Shown here: positions 55,416 to 64,000 of the stretch, one piece after another | Layout: each line of letters starts with the position of its first letter | Position numbering within the stretch: the stretch's first letter is position 1 | NCBI RefSeq assembly: GCF_029029525.1 | Contig: NZ_JAKJSC010000001.1 | Coordinates: 1,958,987 to 2,022,986 of the forward strand | DNA: 64,000 bases | Reading direction: 5' to 3' | Source: Labilibaculum sp. DW002 | Lineage (GTDB): Bacteria; Bacteroidota; Bacteroidia; Bacteroidales; Marinifilaceae | The notes under the pieces: model-generated | What the model was told of the DNA's origin: nothing | Database searches by the model: none | The model's input: only the letters and a program-made list of their open reading frames with translations | Position numbers and translations under genes: made by a program

Positions 55416-55423
55416 CAAATATA
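55416..55423 (-). promoter_or_regulatory. -7 box (TATATTTG) of tRNA-Met copy 1
   Basis: The minus strand reads TATATTTGC about 20 bases before the tRNA 5' end, a close match to TAnnTTTG. The same box lies at the same distance before copy 2. Confidence 0.65.
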
Positions 55424-55628
55424 ATGGCATTTTATTTCTAAAAAAAATCTTTTTATTGAAAAAAGAATTCTCTTTTCATAAGAACAATCCAAAGTATCTC
55501 TATTACAGAATTATTGCATTAAAATTTTTCTTTAAAAAAAAATTGCAAATCATTATTTTAGACTGAATTTTATCCCAAACCAGCCTAAATCCATTTCAAA
55601 AATCATTTCCTCATCTTTAGAAAATAAA

Positions 55629-55661
55629 AAAAGGAACAACTTTTCAGTTATTCCTTTTTAG
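55629..55661 (-). terminator. Intrinsic terminator after tRNA-Met copy 2
   Basis: A hairpin (AAAGGAATAACT / AGTTGTTCCTTT on the minus strand, with one wobble pair) directly follows the tRNA and runs into T. Confidence 0.75.
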
Positions 55662-55735
55662 TAGCGAGAGGCGGGCTTGAACCGCCGACCTCGTGATTAT
55701 GAATCACGCGCTCTAACCAGCTGAGCTACCTCGCC
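55662..55735 (-). tRNA. tRNA-Met (CAT), copy 2
   Basis: This 74-base gene is identical to copy 1 across its whole length and sits 266 bases further from the DUF4494 gene. It has its own -7 box upstream and its own hairpin downstream, so the two tRNAs are separate transcription units rather than one transcript. CCA is not encoded. Confidence 0.93.
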
Positions 55736-56088
55736 GTTTTTCTAACGGACTGCAAATATAGAATCCTTTTTCATTTAAAAAAAATACTTGAACACTTTTT
55801 TCGTAATGCTTCAATCTACTTATCTGAAAATTTGCTTATATTATAAGACGGAACTTTAAGTAAATGGAAAAAATACCTTAACAATATGAAAAATGAACAA
55901 GTTTTCATTCTCTTTTTTTTTAATTCCATATTCTTAAGTATCTTGCGCAAAATTTCAGTATCGACTTACAATTCACGTTTTTAGTTTAAGAAAACCTAGA
56001 TTTCAGAGCTAAACCAAAGACTGTAGACCTGTAAAATTGGTATTTACATATTTTCACTTTACTTATAATAAATACAAAGCCCCAACCA
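55736..56088. other. 353-base intergenic region
   Basis: Apart from the promoter of tRNA-Met copy 2 at its left end, this A/T-rich spacer before the START-like gene shows no clear hairpin, repeat or credible open reading frame. Confidence 0.5.
55753..55760 (-). promoter_or_regulatory. -7 box (TATATTTG) of tRNA-Met copy 2
   Basis: The minus strand reads TATATTTGC, 17 bases before the tRNA 5' end, as for copy 1. Confidence 0.65.
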
Positions 56089-56463
56089 ATGAAACAATTT
56101 GAACTAGAATATGTGCTTCGTGCTTCCCAGAAAGTTATTTTCGATCGATTAAGCAGCGCAAGTGGTTTGTCCGAATGGTTTGCCGATGATGTAAACCAAA
56201 AAGATAAAGTTTATACATTCATGTGGGATGGATCCGAACAACAAGCTGAATTGTTAACTAAAAAAGACAATAGACTTGTTCGTTTTCATTGGTTAGATAG
56301 CGATATGGAAGAAAGCTTTTTTGAGTTTAAAATCGAAATTGATGCCTTAACAAATGACCTGTCGTTGATCATTACAGACTTTGCCTACGAAGATGAAATT
56401 GATGAAAGCATTGAACTTTGGGATACCCAAATTGCTGAGTTAAAACATGTTTTAGGGATTTAA
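56089..56463 (+). CDS. START-like domain protein (SRPBCC fold)
   Basis: This 124-residue cytoplasmic protein has the SRPBCC/AHSA1 pattern: LEYVLRASQKVIFDRLSSAS, GLSEWFADDV, RFHWLD and a C-terminal helix (about 105-122, ELWDTQIAELKHVLG). Members bind hydrophobic ligands or act as co-chaperone-like modules. The Bacteroidota form is annotated as START-like. It stands 213 bases upstream of the LptF/LptG-type permease start. Confidence 0.85.
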   Translation: MKQFELEYVLRASQKVIFDRLSSASGLSEWFADDVNQKDKVYTFMWDGSEQQAELLTKKDNRLVRFHWLDSDMEESFFEFKIEIDALTNDLSLIITDFAYEDEIDESIELWDTQIAELKHVLGI

Positions 56464-56481
56464 TTTTTTTAACACTCCACA

Positions 56482-56514
56482 TTTACGAAACCTAATTAAA
56501 ATAACCTATTTTTG
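56482..56514 (+). promoter_or_regulatory. Candidate promoter (TTTA-N21-TATTTTTG) of the permease-fmt operon
   Basis: TATTTTTG at 56507-56514 matches the -7 box TAnnTTTG. TTTA at 56482-56485 is one mismatch from the -33 TTTG box, at a 21-base spacing, within the normal range. Confidence 0.5.
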
Positions 56515-56676
56515 TATGTTTCAGGGCCAGTTTCTTAATGTTATTGGTCTTGTTTTTTATGGAACAAATTATTACGTTTCAAAACATGGTTTATTAATCT
56601 GGTTAACAGATATTTTCAATACTCAATTTCATAATTGAGAACTAAAATATCGACAAATCAGTTAAAATGGCGAGTA

Positions 56677-58137
56677 ATGAAAAGATTACATTCATTTATA
56701 TTAAAAAGTTTTTTAGGGCCTTTAACGTTCACATTCTTTATTTGCATGTTTGTGTTACTCATGCAATTTTTATGGCGCTATATTGACGAATTTGTTGGTA
56801 AAGGTCTGGAATGGACTGTAATCGCAGAATTTCTTTTCTACGTTTCTGCAACTTTGGTTCCTATGGCTTTACCCTTGGCTATTCTCTTGGCATCTATCAT
56901 GACCTTTGGTACTATGGGAGAAAACTATGAGCTAACAGCAATGAAAGCTGCTGGTATTTCTCTACAAAGAATAATGAAACCACTAACCATTCTGATCATT
57001 TTGATTAGTTTGGGTGCTTTTTATTTTTCTAATAATGTAATGCCAATTGCCTCTTTAAAGACCACCAACTTACTTTATGATATTAAAAAACAGAATCCTG
57101 AATTAATTTTAAAAGAAGGAATCTTCACCAATGATTTGCCAAAATTTAGTGTTAAGGTTGGTAACATCAATAAGGATAATGGAATGATGTATGACCTTCT
57201 AATTTACGATCACCGTGAAAATAGAGGAAATACAAATGTAACCGTTGCCGATTCAGGAACAATGGTCACTTCTGCCGACAAACTAACAATGAATTTAACG
57301 CTGTATAGCGGTAATATTTACAAGGATATTAAAACAAAGAACCGTAAAAAGAATAAAAATCATCCCTCTCAAAGAATTAAATACAAAATTTTCAAACAAA
57401 ATATTTCTCTTCCAGGTACTGATCTAAAAAGAGGAAATGAAGATCGCTTTAAGAATAGTTATCGAATGCTTAACCTAGGTCAATTGGTGGGGACAGAAGA
57501 TTCACTAACAAATAAGCTAATCAAAGAAAAAGAGTCTTTATCGAAAAATTTAATTACCAGACATTATTTTCAGAAAGAGCCAAAGAGGATATTAAAAGAC
57601 ACTCTTCAAGCTCACTTAGTAACGGAACAAACTCTAGACGCCGACTCACTTTTCAATAGTATGTCATCGCCTAATAAACAAATAACCATAAACTCTGCCC
57701 TTAACAAAGGAAGAAAAGCTAGAGAAAATATTTCCCGAAAAAATGGAGAATTAGAAGGTCAAATAAAATGGATTCGAAAATTCACAAACGAATGGCATCG
57801 AAAATTCACTCTTCCTTTTGCATGTTTTATCTTTTTCTTTATCGGTGCTCCTCTGGGTGCAATTATCCGTAAAGGAGGTTTAGGAATGCCAGTAATTATT
57901 TCAGTATTGTTCTTTATTGCCTACTACATTATCTCAATGACTGCAGAGCGATTTTCAAAAGAACTTGTACTTACACCATTCTGGGGAATGTGGTTGTCTT
58001 CAATAATTATTTTGCCCTTAGGTATTATTTTAACTTATAAAGCAACTACTGACTCTTCTGTTTTCAATATTGAAAATTATATTGATTTCTTTAAAAAGAT
58101 TAACCCTCTGAAATTCTTAAAAAAGAAAAATGCCTAA
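56677..58137 (+). CDS. LptF/LptG family permease (YjgP/YjgQ)
   Basis: This 486-residue inner-membrane protein has three N-terminal helices (about 8-110, containing LKSFLGPLTFTFFICMFVLL and LPLAILLASIMTFG), a periplasmic beta-jellyroll region (about 125-215), a charged linker, and three C-terminal helices (about 380-465: FIFFFIGAPLGAIIRKGGLG). LptF/LptG proteins with LptB extract lipopolysaccharide for transport. I choose the ATG at 56677 because the longer frame begins at a TTG (56635) with a poor, hydrophilic extension. The stop overlaps the next gene by 8 bases. Confidence 0.9.
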   Translation: MKRLHSFILKSFLGPLTFTFFICMFVLLMQFLWRYIDEFVGKGLEWTVIAEFLFYVSATLVPMALPLAILLASIMTFGTMGENYELTAMKAAGISLQRIMKPLTILIILISLGAFYFSNNVMPIASLKTTNLLYDIKKQNPELILKEGIFTNDLPKFSVKVGNINKDNGMMYDLLIYDHRENRGNTNVTVADSGTMVTSADKLTMNLTLYSGNIYKDIKTKNRKKNKNHPSQRIKYKIFKQNISLPGTDLKRGNEDRFKNSYRMLNLGQLVGTEDSLTNKLIKEKESLSKNLITRHYFQKEPKRILKDTLQAHLVTEQTLDADSLFNSMSSPNKQITINSALNKGRKARENISRKNGELEGQIKWIRKFTNEWHRKFTLPFACFIFFFIGAPLGAIIRKGGLGMPVIISVLFFIAYYIISMTAERFSKELVLTPFWGMWLSSIIILPLGIILTYKATTDSSVFNIENYIDFFKKINPLKFLKKKNA

Positions 58138-58600
58138 TCAATTTCGATTACTCGGATTTCTTTTCATTTTAATGATAAGTTCGTGCAATACTATCGAGCC
58201 ACCCAAAGAAAAAGAAGTTGCTGAATTTATTACTAATTGGCACAAAGCTGCAGCCGACGCAAACATCAATTCCTATTTTGGAATGATGAGTGAAGATGCT
58301 ATTTATATTGGTACTGATGCAAGCGAAAGATGGACAAAAAAAGAATTTTTCCAATTTTGCGAACCTCATTTCGCAAAAGGAAAAGCTTGGGATTTTAAGG
58401 CTTTCGATAGAAAAATCTATTTCTCTGAGGATGGAAAAACAGCATGGTTCAATGAATTATTAAATACCTGGATGGGTGTTTGCAGAGCTTCAGGTGTTAT
58501 CCGTAATGAAAACAACACACTCCTAATAACTCACTATCACCTATCGGTAACGATTAAAAACGAAAAGGTTAAAGAATTTCTTCAAATTAATCAAAATTAA
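58130..58600 (+). CDS. NTF2-like (SnoaL-type) lipoprotein
   Basis: This 156-residue lipoprotein has a signal peptide and lipobox (LMISSC, Cys19). The mature part has the cone-shaped NTF2-like fold: ITNWHKAAADANINSYFGMM, AIYIGTDASERWTKKEF, and alternating strands ending HYHLSVTIKNEKV. Members bind small ligands or have lost catalysis. The gene overlaps the LPS permease gene by 8 bases and precedes the DUF5522 gene by one base, so it belongs to an envelope and translation-initiation operon. Confidence 0.85.
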   Translation: MPNQFRLLGFLFILMISSCNTIEPPKEKEVAEFITNWHKAAADANINSYFGMMSEDAIYIGTDASERWTKKEFFQFCEPHFAKGKAWDFKAFDRKIYFSEDGKTAWFNELLNTWMGVCRASGVIRNENNTLLITHYHLSVTIKNEKVKEFLQINQN

Positions 58601-58601
58601 A

Positions 58602-58769
58602 ATGTTCGACGATTTAAAACCAGATATCGATTATTATATGAGCCCCGACGGTTATCGCATATTAACTCATAAATATTTAAGTGAAAGAGGTTATTGTTGT
58701 GGAAATGGGTGTAAACATTGCCCTTATTTTCCAAAACACACCAAAGGTAATCGAACTTTAAAAGAATAA
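58602..58769 (+). CDS. DUF5522 family small Cys-rich protein
   Basis: This 55-residue protein is encoded between the NTF2-like lipoprotein and fmt genes, with 1 and 13 bases of spacing. I read it directly: MFDDLKPDIDYYMSPDGYRI, then LTHKYLSERGYCCGNGCKHC, then a basic tail ending at TAA 58767-58769. The CCGNGCKHCPY motif (four Cys, one His) is the signature of DUF5522, a small family common in Bacteroidota and cyanobacteria. The Cys pattern suggests metal or iron-sulfur binding. The function is unknown. Confidence 0.85.
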   Translation: MFDDLKPDIDYYMSPDGYRILTHKYLSERGYCCGNGCKHCPYFPKHTKGNRTLKE

Positions 58770-58782
58770 TACAAAATCCAAT

Positions 58783-59748
58783 ATGAATCAAAATAGCTTA
58801 CGAATTGTTTACATGGGGACACCGGAATTTGCTGTAGCTCCTCTTGATGCTTTAATTGAAGCAGGTTTCAATATTGTCGGAGTTGTTACAAATCCGGACA
58901 AGCCTGCTGGTCGTGGTCAAAAGATTCAGGAATCAGCGGTTAAAAAATATGCCCTTGAAAAAGGTTTAACTATTCTTCAACCTGAGAAATTCAGAAATGA
59001 AGCTTTCTTGGCTGAACTAAAAGCTTTGAATGCTGACTTACAAGTCGTAGTTGCTTTTAAAATGTTACCTGAATTAGTTTGGAATATGCCAAAATATGGA
59101 ACTCTAAACCTGCATGCCTCTCTCCTTCCACATTATCGTGGTGCTGCACCTATCAATTGGGCAATCATGAATGGAGATAAAGAATCAGGCGTTTCAACCT
59201 TCCTACTTCAACATGCTATCGACACTGGAAATATATTATTTCAGGAAAAGATTTCAATTGGAGATAATGATAACGTAGAAGTTATTCATGACGAACTGAT
59301 GAATGTAGGTTCACAGTTAGTCGTAAAAACGGTTAAAGCAATTGAGGCTGGTGATTACCCACAAATACCTCAAGAAAGTTTATCTGCTCAGGAATTAAAA
59401 TCAGCTCCAAAAATCTTTAAGGAAGATTGCAAAATCGATTGGACAAAAGATATTAACTCAATTCACAATCTAATTAGAGGATTGAGTCCTTACCCTGCTT
59501 CATGGACAGAACTACTTCCTAAGGAAGAAGGTAAAGCAATTGGGCTAAAAGTATTTGGCACCGAAAAAGAAATTGTTAAACATTCCGAAACTGTTGGAAC
59601 TATATCTACCGACGGAAAAAACTATTTAAAAGTCGCTGTTGATGGAGGCTTTATTTCCATTAAAATGCTTCAACAAGCTGGAAAAAAACGGATGAAAGTA
59701 GAAGATTTCCTCCGGGGATTTCAACAAATAAACAATTACCATTTATAA
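58783..59748 (+). CDS. fmt: Methionyl-tRNA formyltransferase
   Basis: Fmt formylates initiator Met-tRNA using 10-formyltetrahydrofolate. The 321-residue protein has the N-terminal VYMGTPEFAVAPLDALIEAG, the catalytic core NLHASLLPHYRGAAPINWAI with Asn-His, and the later Asp in ID(T)G motif HAIDTGNILFQ. The C-terminal OB domain begins near 210. The folate donor pool depends on GlyA, encoded in this window. Confidence 0.97.
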   Translation: MNQNSLRIVYMGTPEFAVAPLDALIEAGFNIVGVVTNPDKPAGRGQKIQESAVKKYALEKGLTILQPEKFRNEAFLAELKALNADLQVVVAFKMLPELVWNMPKYGTLNLHASLLPHYRGAAPINWAIMNGDKESGVSTFLLQHAIDTGNILFQEKISIGDNDNVEVIHDELMNVGSQLVVKTVKAIEAGDYPQIPQESLSAQELKSAPKIFKEDCKIDWTKDINSIHNLIRGLSPYPASWTELLPKEEGKAIGLKVFGTEKEIVKHSETVGTISTDGKNYLKVAVDGGFISIKMLQQAGKKRMKVEDFLRGFQQINNYHL

Positions 59749-59753
59749 TATTT

Positions 59754-59781
59754 AAGGAAGCTATTTTAGCTTCCTTTTTTT
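59754..59781 (+). terminator. Intrinsic terminator after fmt
   Basis: A 10-bp perfect stem (AAGGAAGCTA / TAGCTTCCTT) with a 3-base loop is followed by T. Confidence 0.88.
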
Positions 59782-60033
59782 ACGCTCACCAAATAAAAAG
59801 TAAAACTCACCAATAATTCTTTTATTTTCGAAAACCTTTTCGTAAATTCTATAGAAGTAAAAAAAACTCTTCTAAAAACCAAATTATCATCCTAGTAGAG
59901 ATTTCTCCTCAAAAAAAGTAAGCTACCTTTCTCTCTCACCTCTTTTCCACAGAGAATACTTAAATGCCTCAACATTTACATGATTTTTTTGTTGACATAC
60001 TAATAGACCTTACCTACCAACAATTTTTAATTT

Positions 60034-61803
60034 ATGGTAAAGCGAATTTTTGATCTACTAGATAACTACAGAGAATGTTTTCCTGACAAAATAGATGCTT
60101 TTGCAAAAAAAGAGGGTGAACAATGGATTACCTATTCTTCAGAGCAATATTTGACTTATTCTAATTTTATAAGTTATGCATTGCTGGAAAATGGTTTAAA
60201 AAAGAATGACTGTGTAATAAGCATTTCTAACAATCGACCAGAATGGAACTTTCTTGACATGGGCTTAGCTCAAATCGGCGCTGTACATGTTCCATTGTAC
60301 CCAACAATTAACGCCAAAAGTTACGATTACATTATTCAGCATTGCCAACCAGTTGCAATATTTGTTTCGGACCAAATACTATACGAAAAAATTGAACCCC
60401 TTTTAGCGGATCATCCATCTGTAAAGTTGGTTTATTCATTCGAAAAAATTAAAGCCGTTGCTCATTGGACCAGACTACTTGAAGCTGGAGAAAAGGCAGA
60501 AGCAAATTTAAAAAGCGAGTTAACTGCAATAAAAGAGAGTATTCAGCCAGATGATTTGGCTACAATAATATACACTTCCGGTACAACTGGTAATCCGAAA
60601 GGCGTAATGCTTTCTCATAATAATTTCATGAGTAATGTATTGGCTTCCGCTGCTCGATTGTCACTTGATTCATCTCACAAAACCTTAAGTTTCCTACCCA
60701 TCAATCATGTTTATGAGCGAATGGTTAATTATCAATACCAATACAAAGGAGTTAGCATCTATTACGCCGAAAGCATGGATACAATAGGTGATAATTTACG
60801 AGAATTGAAACCTCATGGATTTGCAACGGTACCACGTTTGCTAGAAAAAGTTTACGACAAAATTATGGCAAAAGGAAAGAGCTTACCTTTTATAAAAAAA
60901 TCGATTTTTTTATGGGCTGTAAAACTGGGATCAAAATATGAATTGAACCGCGCCAATGGCAGTTGGTATGAATTCAAATTAAAAATTGCGCGAAAACTAA
61001 TCTTCAGCAAATGGCAGGAAGCTTTGGGTGGTAATATCATGTTCATGTGTTCGGGTGGAGCCGCATTACAGGTGCGCTTAGAACGTTTATTTTGGGCTGC
61101 AGGCATTCCTGTTCAAGAAGGATATGGCCTAACCGAAACCTCTCCTATTATTGCTGCCAATCAAAATGCTTACCCAGATGTAAAATTTGGAACCGTGGGA
61201 CCCGTTTTAAAAGGTGTCGAGGTAAAAATTGCTGATGATGGTGAAATATTGGCGCGTGGACCAAATATCATGTTGGGCTACTATAAAAATCCAGAACTAA
61301 CCAAACAAGTAATTGATGAAGACGGTTGGTTCCATACAGGAGATATTGGTTGCTGGGAAGAGGATCGTTTTTTAAAAATTACTGATCGAAAGAAAGAAAT
61401 TTTCAAGACTTCAGGTGGAATTTACATTGCCCCTCAGGTAATTGAAAACCGATTAAAAGAATCTCCTTTTATCGATCAAAACATTGTTATTGGTGAATTT
61501 AAAAGATTCCCATCGGTAATCATCTCTCCTGATTTTGAGTTCTTAAAGGAATATTGTAAACGAAAAAAGATCCCATTTGAGAGTCCTGAAGATGTCATTT
61601 TCAACCAAAAAATTCAGGTTCGAATTTGGAAAGAGGTTCAAAAAATGAATGTAAATCTCGATCGACCTAAGAAAATCAAAAGCTTCCGATTGGTTGCTGA
61701 TGTTTGGACTCCAGAATCAGGAGAACTCTCGCCTACTTTAAAATTGAAACGAAAAGTTTTAAAAAATAAATATCAATTACTGATTGAAGAAATTTATTCC
61801 TGA
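60034..61803 (+). CDS. Long-chain acyl-CoA synthetase (AMP-forming)
   Basis: This 589-residue enzyme activates fatty acids to acyl-CoA. It has the P-loop YTSGTTGNPKGVML (about 180-194), LPINHVYERM, the gate region YYAESMDTIGDNLREL, QEGYGLTETSPI (about 360-371), WFHTGDIG and the C-terminal hinge RKKEIFKTSGG. The form with YERM is typical of bacterial long-chain synthetases. The next gene, 20 bases downstream, encodes a beta-oxidation enzyme, so the pair forms a fatty-acid degradation operon. Confidence 0.93.
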   Translation: MVKRIFDLLDNYRECFPDKIDAFAKKEGEQWITYSSEQYLTYSNFISYALLENGLKKNDCVISISNNRPEWNFLDMGLAQIGAVHVPLYPTINAKSYDYIIQHCQPVAIFVSDQILYEKIEPLLADHPSVKLVYSFEKIKAVAHWTRLLEAGEKAEANLKSELTAIKESIQPDDLATIIYTSGTTGNPKGVMLSHNNFMSNVLASAARLSLDSSHKTLSFLPINHVYERMVNYQYQYKGVSIYYAESMDTIGDNLRELKPHGFATVPRLLEKVYDKIMAKGKSLPFIKKSIFLWAVKLGSKYELNRANGSWYEFKLKIARKLIFSKWQEALGGNIMFMCSGGAALQVRLERLFWAAGIPVQEGYGLTETSPIIAANQNAYPDVKFGTVGPVLKGVEVKIADDGEILARGPNIMLGYYKNPELTKQVIDEDGWFHTGDIGCWEEDRFLKITDRKKEIFKTSGGIYIAPQVIENRLKESPFIDQNIVIGEFKRFPSVIISPDFEFLKEYCKRKKIPFESPEDVIFNQKIQVRIWKEVQKMNVNLDRPKKIKSFRLVADVWTPESGELSPTLKLKRKVLKNKYQLLIEEIYS

Positions 61804-61823
61804 CACACACTAAAATACTAAAT

Positions 61824-64000
61824 ATGCATCGTAAAATAAGGAAAGTTGCCGTTTTGGGAGCCGGAGTAATGGGTGCCCAAATTGCATGTCATTTTGCCAA
61901 CATTGGTATGGAAGTTCTATTGCTAGATATGCCTCCCAAGGAACTAAGTGCAGAAGAAGATAAAGCTGGATATTCATTAGAACACCCAAGGGTTCGAAAT
62001 CGAATCGTTAACCAATTATTTAGTCGGATAGTAAAGAATAAACCAGATCCACTGTATCTAAAGAGTTTCGCAAAAAGAATTAGCCTGGGTAATTTTGAAG
62101 ATGACCTTATCAAAATTAAAGATTGCGATTGGGTAATTGAGGTAATCGTTGAAAATTTAAAAATCAAACAAAGCCTATATTCTAGAATTGAAGAGTACAG
62201 AAAACCTGGTTCTTTAATTACAACAAACACATCAGGTATACCAATAGGAATGTTACTGGATAGTAGATCTGAAGATTTCAAACAATCATTTTGTGGAACC
62301 CACTTTTTTAATCCGCCAAGGTATTTGAAATTGTTGGAGATCATTCCTTCTACTTATACTTCTGAGGAAGTGATTGCTTTTCTAAAAGAATTTGGTGAAA
62401 GGCACTTAGGGAAATCGGTTGTGATTTGTAAAGATACACCTGCCTTTATCGCCAATCGTATTGGTGTGTATTCCATGATGTCGGTATTTCATTTACTAAA
62501 AGAATTTGATCTTTCGGTTGAGGAAATAGACAAGCTAACCGGACCAATTATCGGCCGTCCTAAATCTGCAACTTTTCGCACCTGCGATGTAGTTGGGTTA
62601 GATACGCTTGTTTTTGTTGCTCAAAACCTTCAAAAAGCTCTCGTTAATGACGAATCGAAAGAGATTTTTGCGGTACCTGATTTTATTCAAAAACTATTAG
62701 AAAACCAATGGTTAGGAGCCAAAACGGGACAAGGATTTTACAAAAAAATCAAAAATGAGGAAGGAAAAAGTGAAATTCTAAGCTTAAATCTTTCCAATTT
62801 TGAATATCAAGCGAAGCAAAAAATAAAATTTGCTGAATTTGAAGCTGCTAAAGCGATTCCTCATCTTAATAAGCGTTTCAAACTCTTGTTAAAAGGAGAA
62901 GGAAAAATAAATCAATTCTACCGCAAATTATTTTTAGGATTGTTCGCCTATGTTTCGAATCGAATTCCTGAAATATCAGATGAAATATATAAGATTGATG
63001 ATGCCATTTGTACTGGGTTTGCCTGGGAAATGGGACCTTTCGAAATTTGGGATACTTTGGGTTTGAAAAAATCCATTCCAATGATGGAAGAACTAGGTTA
63101 CAAACCGGCTGATTGGGTCTACAAAATGGCTGAAAAAGATCAGAAATTCTATCAGTTAAAAGAAGGAAACAAACAATTCTATGAGATTAACTCTCAAGAA
63201 TACATTACCATTCCTGGAACAGAAGAATTGGTAATTCTCAACAATCTTAGACCATCGCACAGCATATGGAGTAACGAAGGTTGTAGTATTCTCAATCTGG
63301 GAGATGGAATAATCAACTTAGAATTCCATACTAAAATGAATACCATTGGTAGTGAAATTATTCAGGGTATCAACAAAGCTATTGAGTTAACAGAGGAAAG
63401 TTATAGAGCTCTCATTATTTCTAACGAAGGAGATAATTTTTCTGCAGGAGCTAATATTGGTTTAGTTTTCATGCTCGCTATAGAACAAGAATATGAAGAA
63501 CTTGACATGGTCGTTCGCACATTCCAAAACACCATGCTCAAATTAAAATATGCTTCATTCCCGGTAATAGCAGCACCACATAATATGGCACTTGGCGGTG
63601 GTTGCGAAATAAGTATGCATTGTGATAAAGTAATTGCTCATGCTGAAACCTATATGGGATTAGTTGAGTTGGGAGTAGGCGTTATTCCTGCTGGTGGTGG
63701 ATCTAAAGAATTTGCTTATCGCCTTTCGCAAGAAATTGCACATGATGACATTCGAACCAACCGTTTTCGCGAAAAATTCTTAAGCATAGGACAAGCAAAG
63801 GTATCCACATCGGGCTATGAAGCCTTCGAACTGGGTTACTTACGCAAAGATGTTGATGAAGTAATTGTAAGTAGAAAACATCAATTGCTCTATGCTAAAA
63901 AAGCAGCTTTGCTAATGACCGAAAAAGGCTACACGCCTCCTCTACCAACAAAAGACATTCGTGTATTGGGAGCAGAAGGATTGGCCTTAGTCTATTCCGG
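61824..64000 (+). CDS. 3-hydroxyacyl-CoA dehydrogenase/enoyl-CoA hydratase fusion, FadN-like (3' end outside window)
   Basis: I translated this open frame of about 725 codons by hand from the ATG at 61824; it continues past base 64000. The N-terminal dehydrogenase has the Rossmann motif KVAVLGAGVMGAQIACHFAN, TTNTSGIPIG and HFFNPPRYLKLLEII with the catalytic His, then KDTPAFIANRIG. From about residue 480 an enoyl-CoA hydratase domain follows (IISNEGDNFSAGANI, MALGGGCEISMHCDKV, GVGVIPAGGGSKEF). Dehydrogenase-first order matches FadN of Gram-positive bacteria, unlike FadB/FadJ. It follows the acyl-CoA synthetase by 20 bases. Confidence 0.92.
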   Translation, partial: MHRKIRKVAVLGAGVMGAQIACHFANIGMEVLLLDMPPKELSAEEDKAGYSLEHPRVRNRIVNQLFSRIVKNKPDPLYLKSFAKRISLGNFEDDLIKIKDCDWVIEVIVENLKIKQSLYSRIEEYRKPGSLITTNTSGIPIGMLLDSRSEDFKQSFCGTHFFNPPRYLKLLEIIPSTYTSEEVIAFLKEFGERHLGKSVVICKDTPAFIANRIGVYSMMSVFHLLKEFDLSVEEIDKLTGPIIGRPKSATFRTCDVVGLDTLVFVAQNLQKALVNDESKEIFAVPDFIQKLLENQWLGAKTGQGFYKKIKNEEGKSEILSLNLSNFEYQAKQKIKFAEFEAAKAIPHLNKRFKLLLKGEGKINQFYRKLFLGLFAYVSNRIPEISDEIYKIDDAICTGFAWEMGPFEIWDTLGLKKSIPMMEELGYKPADWVYKMAEKDQKFYQLKEGNKQFYEINSQEYITIPGTEELVILNNLRPSHSIWSNEGCSILNLGDGIINLEFHTKMNTIGSEIIQGINKAIELTEESYRALIISNEGDNFSAGANIGLVFMLAIEQEYEELDMVVRTFQNTMLKLKYASFPVIAAPHNMALGGGCEISMHCDKVIAHAETYMGLVELGVGVIPAGGGSKEFAYRLSQEIAHDDIRTNRFREKFLSIGQAKVSTSGYEAFELGYLRKDVDEVIVSRKHQLLYAKKAALLMTEKGYTPPLPTKDIRVLGAEGLALVYS

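Noticed and set aside
55322-55735. tRNA-Ile2 (lysidine-modified CAT) for the two CAT tRNAs
   Set aside because: The acceptor stem G1-U72 pair and the overall sequence fit elongator tRNA-Met better. Ile2 cannot be fully excluded without comparing all CAT tRNAs in the genome.
56635-56676. TTG start of the LptF/LptG-type permease
   Set aside because: The extra 14 residues are hydrophilic and unlike the family. The ATG at 56677 starts just before the first helix, as in homologues.

Overview
This window is a stretch of a low-GC Bacteroidota chromosome, most likely a marine Marinilabiliales or Marinifilaceae-type organism; the genus is inference. The evidence is the set of Bacteroidota-specific families (DUF4494, DUF4831, DUF5522, a DUF6787-like protein, a START-like protein, TamB ending in DUF490), A-rich sequence rather than Shine-Dalgarno sequence before start codons, and repeated TAnnTTTG boxes, the known Bacteroidota -7 promoter element, upstream of many genes and of both tRNAs. 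I see no phage, insertion sequence, CRISPR array or conjugative module. The region looks like ordinary core chromosome with some lineage-specific signalling and transport genes.

Layout. 1-5.8 kb: an NtrB/NtrC-type two-component system (minus strand) divergent from a MacB/FtsX-type ABC exporter. 5.8-8.1 kb: a TPR protein with a degenerate metallopeptidase motif, then a PepSY membrane protein with an OB-fold-like lipoprotein. 8.4-15.2 kb: a signalling operon of a 1246-residue hybrid kinase, a second hybrid kinase, CheR and CheB, with no CheA, CheW or classical chemoreceptor. A CYTH protein and a small membrane protein follow. 16.4-25.9 kb: tsaD, tamB, a split nhaD antiporter and an ExbB-ExbD-TonB/TolA energy module that ends in a heptanucleotide tandem repeat. 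25.9-30.4 kb: a TauE/SafE exporter, glyA, two paralogous small membrane proteins and a Phe/Asp-rich secreted protein. 30.4-36.2 kb: three consecutive CLC chloride channel paralogues, each 591 residues. 36.5-44.6 kb: a FabK/nitronate monooxygenase-like enzyme, a pair of M16 peptidases, a Rel-type ppGpp enzyme, a Fur-family regulator and purA. 44.6-54.4 kb: DUF4831 protein, Nnr, a DUF4287/DUF5655 protein, a POT peptide transporter, hemF-hemH, trmO and aspA. 54.7-64 kb: DUF4494 protein, two identical tRNA-Met genes, a START-like protein, an LptF/LptG-type permease, an NTF2-like lipoprotein, a 55-residue DUF5522 protein, fmt, an acyl-CoA synthetase and a FadN-like beta-oxidation enzyme cut by the window end.

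Two genes are interrupted by frameshifts: the second hybrid kinase near 12206 and nhaD near 22980. Each is restored by adding one A to an A-run, so base-calling errors are as likely as real mutations. The most unusual biology is the CheB/CheR-hybrid-kinase operon and the three CLC genes, whose pore motifs have diverged and which carry a channel-type Val at the internal proton-glutamate position. I found no convincing wholly new system.
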